Origin: Diacronema lutheri
Taxonomy: Eukaryota; Haptophyta; Pavlovophyceae; Pavlovales; Pavlovaceae
Direction: 5' to 3'
Assembly (NCBI GenBank): GCA_019448385.1
Contig: JAGTXO010000007.1
Coordinates: forward strand, 1,326,453 to 1,390,452
DNA: 64,000 nt
Made by a program: the position numbers and the translations under genes. Below the pieces are notes generated by a model, which was not told the DNA's origin, did no database searches, and saw only the letters and a program-made list of their open reading frames with translations. Positions 57,696-64,000 of this stretch are shown here, one piece after another; the first letter of the stretch is position 1; the number at the start of each line of letters is the position of its first letter.

Positions 57696-60600
57696 ATGTC
57701 GGAGAGCGGCCGGCGTGTGGTGCTCGCGGCGGTCGTGCGCGACGCGGCGCTCGGTGAGCTGCTCCGTTGTATCGCGGCGCATGGCGGTGACGTGGTAGTC
57801 GTCGCCGCCGCGGCCGGCGGTGCGAGCGTGCGCGCGCTCTGGCCGACGGGCAGCGCGGGCAACGCGGGCGCAGTCGCGGCGGCGATCGAGCTGCATGCGC
57901 TGCCGGAGAGCGTGGACCGGCCGCTCGTCACGACCGGTGAGGTCGCGCTCATTGGTACGCCTGGCGTGCCGTGCGGCCGCATGTGCAGCAGCCGAGCGTT
58001 CGACGTGCTCGACGCGCTCGCGCACCGCTCGGCTGCGCTGCTCGCCGCGGCGGACGGCGACCGCGGCGTGTGGCTCGTCGGGCACGAGCTGGCGGCGTGG
58101 TGCGCGGCGCGCCCACCGCTCGCGCGCGCAAGCCGCGCCGTCCAATGCGGCGTGCCCGACGTGCGAACCGTTGATCCCGACGCGGTGCTCGATTCGCTCG
58201 GGCTCGCGACGAGCGCGCAGGGCGCGTTCGCGCGCCTCAACACGCTGCTCGCGCTGCCCGTGCTGCCGCCGCTGGCGCGCGCGCCGGCGCGTGTATCGCT
58301 GGACGCGAAGAGCGGTGCGTACGGCATCGTGCAGCACTTCGTCGTCGCGCTGCACCCGGCGGCCGCGCTCGGCGCGCCGGCCGTTGCGGACATCTCCACC
58401 GCGGACATCTCGACCGCGCTGCGCGCGCTCGCGGCGCTCTGCGCGGCGGCCGTGCCATGTAAGGGGCGGGTGCTGCACGCGCACGCGGCGGCCGGCGGCA
58501 GCGTGCTCGAGGCGTCGATCGCGTACAGCGACTGGACCGATGCGGGCGCGCTCGTATGCGTCCAGGCCGCGCTCGCGATCAGCGCGAAGCTGCACGCAAC
58601 GCTGCACGCGCGCGGCGCGGGCGCGTCGCCTGCCGCGCACGCGCGCGCGGCCGCGGCGAGCGGGGCGGACGGGGCTGATCTCGTGGGCGCGGGCGGCAGT
58701 GACGGCGCACGTGCGAGCGCCTTCGACGTGCTCGTCGGCATCGGCGGTGGCCCAATGCTCGTGGGCACCGTCGCACCGGCCGGCAGCGTGGACGATGCGC
58801 TGCCGCTCCTCGCGGGCGGGGCGCCGACCGCCGCGCGCGCGCTCGCCGCGCTGGCGCGCGAGCGGCGCGCCGAGGCGGCTCCGCGCGGTGGCGAGGGTTG
58901 CGACGCGGCCGCTGTCGTCGAGCCCAACGCCTATACCGGCGTACTCGTGCTGTGCGACGGTTGGACGCGCGCGCGCACGTGCCGCTCGTTTGCGTTTGCG
59001 CCGCATGTCATTCGGCTGCCGCCGCCGCCCGGGCAGGGCGCGCACGAGCCGCTGCTCGCCTTCACGCTGGATGTGGCCGCCACGCGCGCGCGCGCCGGCG
59101 CGCAGTCGCTCCCCGGATCGCCGGTCGCCTGGCCCGCGCGGCCGCGCTCTGCGGCTCCGCTGCGCGCGCTCGCGGAGCCGACGGCAGCGTGGGCGGACGG
59201 TGGCGCGACGTCCGCGCCGCTCCGGCGCGTCGCATCCGACGATGGCGGCGGTGGCGGTGGTGGCGGTGGTGGTGGTGGTGGCGGCGGCGGCTCGGCCGCG
59301 CACAGTCCGTTCGCGTGCGGCGCCAACGGCGCCGTCGCCTCACCGCGCACGCCAGCCGAGGTGGGCCGCTTCCTCGCGGCGCTGCAGCCGCTGCCGCTCC
59401 CGCACCGGAACGGCGCGCGCCTCCCGTCGTCGCCGCTCGCGGCGGACGCGCCGGCGGCGCGCGCGGCGGCGCACGCACCGGCGCTCAGCGTGGCGACGCC
59501 GTGCGATGGCGAGGTGCCGCTCACCGCGCAGGCGGCGCTCGCCGCGGCGCGCGCTGCGATGGCGCGCACGTGCGATGGCGGCGCGCCGTCGCCTGCCGCC
59601 GTCGCCCTTGCGCCGGCCGAGCCGCGCACCGAGTGGCGGGAGGCGGCGTGCGGGGCGGGTGCGGCGACGTCGGCGTTGGCGGTGGCGGCGGCGGCGACGC
59701 CCCCCGTGTCGACGCCGCCCGCCGCGCCCGCCGTCGAGGCGGCGCGCGCGGCGGCGGCGAGTGCGGCGGCGACGAGCGGCGACTTGGCGTCGCAGCTGGC
59801 GCTGCGCTCGCTGGACGACTACCACGCGGTGCTGCGCGCGGAGGAGCACAAGCTCTCCCTCACGGCGACGGCGCTGTCGGAGCGGGCGGAGGCGCTCCGC
59901 CTCGATCGCGAGTGCCTCAACCTTGACCGCACGCAGTACGCCGAGCGCGTGAACGCGCTCTTCTCGCACTCGTACGCGGCCAAGCGCGACGAGCTCGCGC
60001 TTACCACGCGCGCCGTCTCGCACGTGCAGGCGGAGCTGGCGAGCCGCGAGGCGCAGGTCGCGCAGCGCGAGCAGACGGTCGCCGTGCTCCTCGGCGCGCC
60101 CGGCGGCCGTGCGGGCGCGGGCGCGGGCGGAGCCGCGTACCAGGGCGCTCTCGCCGCGTTCCGGCGCGCGCTGCTTGACGCGGACGGCGGCGCCGACGGC
60201 GCCACCGGTGGCAGCGCCGGCGTGAGCTTTGCGCTGGGCACCCCGGCTAGGCATGCGACGGGCGCGCCGCCGCCCGGCTGGCGGCCGAGCGGGACCAGCG
60301 GGATCAGCGAGATCAGCGGGATCAGCGAATCGAGCGCTGTGCGCGGTGAGCGCGGTGTGGGCGGTGAGCGGCCGAGCGAAATGAGCGAAATGAGCGCTTT
60401 GGGCGGTGTGGGCGGAGGCGGCGTTCCCCCCTCGCCATTGGCGCTCGCGCGCGCGCAGCCGGTCGACGCGGCCGCCGCGGCGCAGGCGGCGGGTGCGGAG
60501 GGCGAGGAGCGCACGAACCGTTCGCTGCAGGCGCTGCTCGGTCGGCTGATCTCCGCCATCAATACGATCCCCGCGATTCAGGCGAACCGCGCGCTCACGG

Positions 60601-60908
60601 GCGGGAGCGGTGGCGGGAGCGGTGGCGGCGGAGACGGCGGCGGCGGCGGCGGCGGTGGCGGCGGCGGAGACGGCGGCGGAGGCGGCGGCGGTGGCGGCGG
60701 CGGCGGCGGCGGCGGTGGCGAGGGCGGCGGTGGCGGCGCGCTGGCCGCCGACGGCGGGCCGGCATCCGCTGCGCGTGTCGAGAAGCTGCTCGACGACCTG
60801 CGCACGCTCGACAAGTATGCGGCGCTCGTGCTGAGCGGCGCGACACTGCGTCGCGAGGAGATGGAGGCGAGGGTCAAGGCGGCAGCGCCCGCGGCAGCGC
60901 CTGCCGCA

Positions 60909-60981
<73 letters not shown>

Positions 60982-62778
60982 GGGGCCGCGGCAAGGCCCC
61001 GCCGCCGCCGCCGCCGCCTGGCGCAGGCAAGACGTCGACCACGCGCGCGCCGAGCGGCCCAATGCGCGCGCTGCACTGGCGCAAATTGCCGCTCGGCCGG
61101 ATCGGCAAGACGGTGTGGGCGCAGATCCGCGCGACGCCGCCCGCCGCGCCGCCGCTGCCAGCCGACAGCGGGTGGGAAGATCTGCTCGAGGCGCGGTTCG
61201 CGCAGCCGAGGCCGGCGGCGCGTGCGGCCGCGCCCGCCGCCGCGCCGGGCGCGGACGCGCCGGCGCGCGCGAGGCGGAGCAGCATGATGCTGCTGCGCGT
61301 GAGCTCGATGCAGCGCGCGACCAACGTTGGCGTGTTCCTGCGCACACTGCATCGCACGCACGCCCTCACGCCGCACGCGCTCGTGCGCGCGCTCGAGGCG
61401 TTTGATGAGGGCGCGCTCAACGCGGAGCTGCTCGAGGCGCTGCTGCCGGTATTGCCCACCGAGGGGGAGCAGGCGGCGTGCGCATTGCTCGTGCAGCACG
61501 CCCTCGATGGCCTGCGCGATCAGCACGCAGCCGCAACCGCCGCGCCCGCCGCCGCGCCCGCGCCCGCCGCCACGCCCGCGCCCGCCACCGCGCCCGCGCC
61601 CGCCGCCGCGCCCGGCGCGGACGAAGCCGCGATCGAGGCGGCCGCGCCCGCCGCCGCGTGCACCGCAGGCGCGAGGCGCGCGCGAGACGAGGCGGCGCTG
61701 CACGCGCGCGCGCGCCAGCTCGTCTCGTCCGAGCTGAGCGAGGCGGAGGCATTCCTCTTCGCCGCGAGCGCCCTCCCGCGCGTCAGCCACATGTGAGGGC
61801 ACGCACGCACGCGGGGGGCACCCGGCGGCCGCCATCCTGCGCCGCGCCGCGTCGCGTCGCGTCGACGCCGCCTGACCGCGCGCGCGCGCGCGCGCGCGCT
61901 CCGCGCGCACGCGCAGGGCGCTCGCGCTGCTCCACCGGCAGAAGCTGCCGGCGGCCACACGCGCGGCGCGTGCGGACGCTGCGCGGATGGCGCGCGCGTG
62001 TGGCGAGGTGATGCGCTCGGCGGCGCTGCGCTCGCTGCTCGGCGCGCTGCTCAGCGGCGGCAACTTTGTCAACGCGCGCACGGCGCGCGGCAACGCGAGC
62101 GGTGTCCACCTCGACGCGCTCGACAAGGCGCGGCGCGCGCGCGCCCGCCGCGCGCGTGCGCGGCCGCGCGCGCATCGCGCGCGAGCGCGCGCGATGTGCC
62201 CACCGCCGGCCCTGCTGCCGCCGCTGCCACCGCGCGCGATGTGCCCACCGCCGGCCCTGCTGCCGCCGCTGCCGCCGCGCGCGCTCGCGCAGGCCGCATC
62301 GCTGCGCTCGGCCGACCGGCGGTCGACATTCCTCCGGACACTCGCGGCCGTGCGCCAGCCCGCGTGCGAGTTGGGTGCCGAGCTCGCGGCGCAGCTGCCC
62401 AGCCTCTTTGAGCCGCGCGCGCGCGCTGCGTCGACGGCCGAACTGCGCGCGCACGCGGCCGGCTGCCGCGCAGCGCTGAGCGTCATCCGGCAGGAGCTCG
62501 CGCTCGTGCCCGTGTGCGACGTCGAATCGCAGATCGAGCGCGCGCTGCTCGGCACCCTCGACACGCACAGCCGCTTCAAGCACACGATGGGCGACTTTGC
62601 GGAGGGCGCGGCGACCGAGCTCGAGCGCCTCGACGACGACCTGGCCGCGCTCGACAAGGCGCAGCGCGCGCTCGCCGACTTTGCGGGCGAGGACGCGGAG
62701 GCGACTGGCGCCGAGGTGGTCGTTGACGAGCTGCTCGCGCTCGTTGCACGGGCGGTCGAGCACCTGCTTGGCGCGTGA
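57696..62778 (+). CDS. Formin (FH1-FH2) with cyclase-like N-terminal region
   Basis: Exons 57696-61792, 61917-62127 and 62293-62778 give 1597 residues. The FH1 region (about 1065-1110) is nearly pure proline and should bind profilin. FH2 follows: MRALHWRKLPLGRIGKTVWA, NVGVFLRTLHRTHALTPHAL, then across the splices ALRSLLGALLSGGNFVNART, GVHLDALDK-AASLRSADRRSTFLRTL. FH2 nucleates and caps actin filaments. A coiled coil (LSLTATALSERAEALRLDRE) and poly-Gly stretches lie before FH1. The N-terminal about 400 residues twice show the order HGGDVVVVAA...VRALWP and LVGIGGGPMLVGT seen in class III cyclases, without the metal Asp, so a degenerate cyclase-like pair is possible. Intron 1 is GT-AG (phase 2). 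Intron 2 is best read as GC-AG. The FH2 is shorter than usual because low-complexity segments replace parts of the knob. Confidence 0.8.
60598..60740 (+). repeat. Poly-glycine coding tract (GGC/GGA-rich)
   Basis: Imperfect ggcggcggtggc repeats encode a mostly Gly stretch of about 45 residues upstream of FH1 in the formin. Confidence 0.85.
62128..62292 (+). other. Probable GC-AG intron in the formin gene
   Basis: The exon ends GACAAG, the intron begins gcgcgg and ends gcgcag, 165 bases. Removal joins LDALDK to AASLRSADRR as in FH2 domains. The intron contains two copies of a 41-base direct repeat (from gatgtgcccaccgccggccc) and is open in frame, so retention is possible. Confidence 0.55.
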
Positions 62779-62835
62779 GCACAACCTCGCACCTTGAGAT
62801 CAGTGCATACTATTGTGGTCGAGCCCCGCCCCCCC

Positions 62836-63825
62836 TTAGGACCTAGAGTTACACACGTCCGCGCACGCGACGGTGCGCCCCGCCTCCGCCCAGCGCAACG
62901 TGACGAGCGCGAGCTTGACATCGTCTTCGCCGGCCGCCGGCTCGACGGCCGCGCGCACCCGCTCGGCGTCGGCCTCTGCCATCGCGGGCGCAAAGTCGGC
63001 GCATCGGCCGGCGGCACGCGCGTGCGGCCGGCTTGCGGCGATATGCACGGCGAGCCCGCGTGCGCGCGCCGCGCGCACGAACGCCCACAGGATGCCGCGC
63101 GCGCACAGGAAGCGCTCGTCGCGGTTGACGTACAGCACGTGCGCGCGGCTGCACGCAGCTCGCGCGAGGTGGCGCGCGACGGCGTCGGCCATCGAGTCCG
63201 CGTGGTAGGCCTCGTAGAGCACCTCCGAAGCGACGACCACGTTGAACGCCTCGGCGGGCGCGAGCCAGTCCGTGTCGGGCGGGAGCGTGTACCTGTCGCC
63301 GACGCACTCCTCCATCGTGCGTCGGCGGCCGGCCGCCGGCGGCGCGCCGCCGGCCGGCTGGCGCTCGCGGACGGCGCAGGCGCGGATGCACGTGGTAGAC
63401 GGTACACGTGCCGCGTTTAGCGCCGCGTTGAGCCGCAGGTTGTGCACGAGTGGCGCGAGGCAGTCGGACATGGCGACCGCGTCCGCGCCGAGCTGCGCAG
63501 CGACGAGGCCGCCGAGCCCGAGCCCGCTGCCGAGCTCGAGCACGCGCCGGCCGCGGAAAGCGTCGGCATGCGCGACCATCCAGCGTGCGAGCACAAGTGC
63601 GCCGACCCACACGCGCCAGCCCAGCCCGCCCTCCGCCACCCGCAGCTCCTGGACCACGACCTCGACGCCGCCGCCGAGCTCGTACACGCAGCGTGTCGGC
63701 GCGCGGCCCGACGTGTCGGCGGTGTGGCAGTACTCGCGCTCACCACGCTCACACGCGCTAAGGATGGCGCGCGTATAGCCTGGCCCAAAGCGCAGCTCCG
63801 CGCCGCCGGCGCCGGCGCCGTCCAT
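62836..63825 (-). CDS. METTL/Methyltransf_16-type SAM-dependent methyltransferase
   Basis: One exon, 329 residues from ATG 63825 (MDGAGAGGAELRFGPGYTRA). The core is the lysine methyltransferase 16 pattern: GWRVWVGALVLARWMVAHAD, then SAM motif I VLELGSGLGLGGLVAAQLGA, the acidic residue after the second strand (AVAMSDCLAPLVHNLRLNAA), and FNVVVASEVLYEAYHADSMA as motif post-I/II. VLYVNRDERF follows. This family (METTL21/22/FAM86-like) mostly methylates lysines on chaperones or translation factors. The exact substrate is not readable. An Arg/Gly/Pro-rich loop interrupts the fold near 175. The reading frame continues upstream to a GTG, but ATG 63825 is the first ATG. Confidence 0.83.
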   Translation of the reverse strand: MDGAGAGGAELRFGPGYTRAILSACERGEREYCHTADTSGRAPTRCVYELGGGVEVVVQELRVAEGGLGWRVWVGALVLARWMVAHADAFRGRRVLELGSGLGLGGLVAAQLGADAVAMSDCLAPLVHNLRLNAALNAARVPSTTCIRACAVRERQPAGGAPPAAGRRRTMEECVGDRYTLPPDTDWLAPAEAFNVVVASEVLYEAYHADSMADAVARHLARAACSRAHVLYVNRDERFLCARGILWAFVRAARARGLAVHIAASRPHARAAGRCADFAPAMAEADAERVRAAVEPAAGEDDVKLALVTLRWAEAGRTVACADVCNSRS

Positions 63826-63898
63826 ACGGCGTCGCGCGCGATCGGCCAGGCACGCGTCCTCCCTCACCTGTCAGTCCGTTTTTAAAAATGATGAGAAA

Positions 63899-63908
63899 AG
63901 GTGAGGGT

Positions 63909-63959
<51 letters not shown>

Positions 63960-64000
63960 GTGAGGGGTGAGGGGTGAGGGGTGAGGGTGAGGGGTGAGGG
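63899..64000 (+). repeat. GGTGAG hexamer array running to the window end
   Basis: About sixteen tandem ggtgag units begin near 63899. From about 63954 most units are ggggtgag (one extra G), and the array continues past the window. The G-rich strand points right. It lies 74 bases upstream of the methyltransferase start and is not TTAGGG or TTTAGGG. Confidence 0.95.

Noticed and set aside
63899-64000. Terminal array as a true telomere
   Set aside because: The unit is GGTGAG, not TTAGGG or TTTAGGG, and a similar motif occurs inside an intron at 8690-8746.

Overview
The window is nuclear DNA of a very GC-rich (clearly above 65%), gene-dense photosynthetic microalga. A fucoxanthin/chlorophyll a-c type light-harvesting protein with a secretory-type leader, small spliceosomal introns of about 100-370 nt, and animal-like proteins missing from land plants (Popeye, soluble-adenylyl-cyclase-like, NCKX exchanger) all point to a secondary-plastid alga. 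I favour a haptophyte, possibly of the Pavlova/Diacronema type; a pelagophyte is the main alternative. The assignment rests on gene content and base composition only. GC richness keeps all six frames open, so most long reading frames are shadows. I kept frames that have family motifs, sensible starts and consistent splice phases.

Layout, left to right. 1-3599 (+): end of an unknown gene, a DXD glycosyltransferase, a Na/Ca-K exchanger. 3683-12405 (-): a ShKT/prolyl 4-hydroxylase, an intact hAT-type transposase, an ARM/coiled-coil protein, a PEBP-like membrane protein. 13112-13684 (+): a small leader-bearing protein. 13732-21368 (-): a PP2A B''/TON2-like EF-hand regulator and a long ARM-like repeat protein. 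21776-23561 (+): COP9 signalosome subunit 1. 23759-26333 (-): a formylglycine sulfatase. 26463-31773 (+): homocysteine S-methyltransferase, a Popeye/cNMP-binding membrane protein, a PLAC8 protein, a RUS (DUF647) protein. 31874-40714 (-): a NEK-like kinase with a C-terminal C2 domain and a HECT E3 ligase. 40801-52282 (+): a TPR protein, a 2.7-kresidue soluble-adenylyl-cyclase-like protein, and a receiver-like/cyclin fusion. 52492-54504 (-): a leader-bearing ankyrin protein and the light-harvesting protein. 54553-56154 (+): a four-TM protein. 56400-57507 (-): a 97-codon leader-bearing protein with an in-frame TGA, and a small FN2/kringle-like membrane protein. 57696-62778 (+): a formin. 62836-63825 (-): a METTL-type methyltransferase. 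The last 100 bases are a GGTGAG array.

Introns are mostly GTGCGC...GCGCAG. Two are best explained as GC-AG introns. The two ends of many introns are complementary in sequence. Long poly-G/poly-C runs lie in introns and gene ends, and in-frame minisatellites expand several proteins.

The genes form no single operon-like pathway. Themes are cyclic-nucleotide signalling (cyclase, Popeye, a degenerate cyclase-like region on the formin), protein turnover (CSN1, HECT), cell-cycle/cytoskeleton control (B'', NEK, cyclin, formin) and plastid function. The best leads for novelty are the TGA-containing small gene with a SECIS-like hairpin in its 3' region, the receiver-cyclin fusion, the cyclase with three N-terminal cNMP-binding-like folds, and the formin with a cyclase-like N-terminus.
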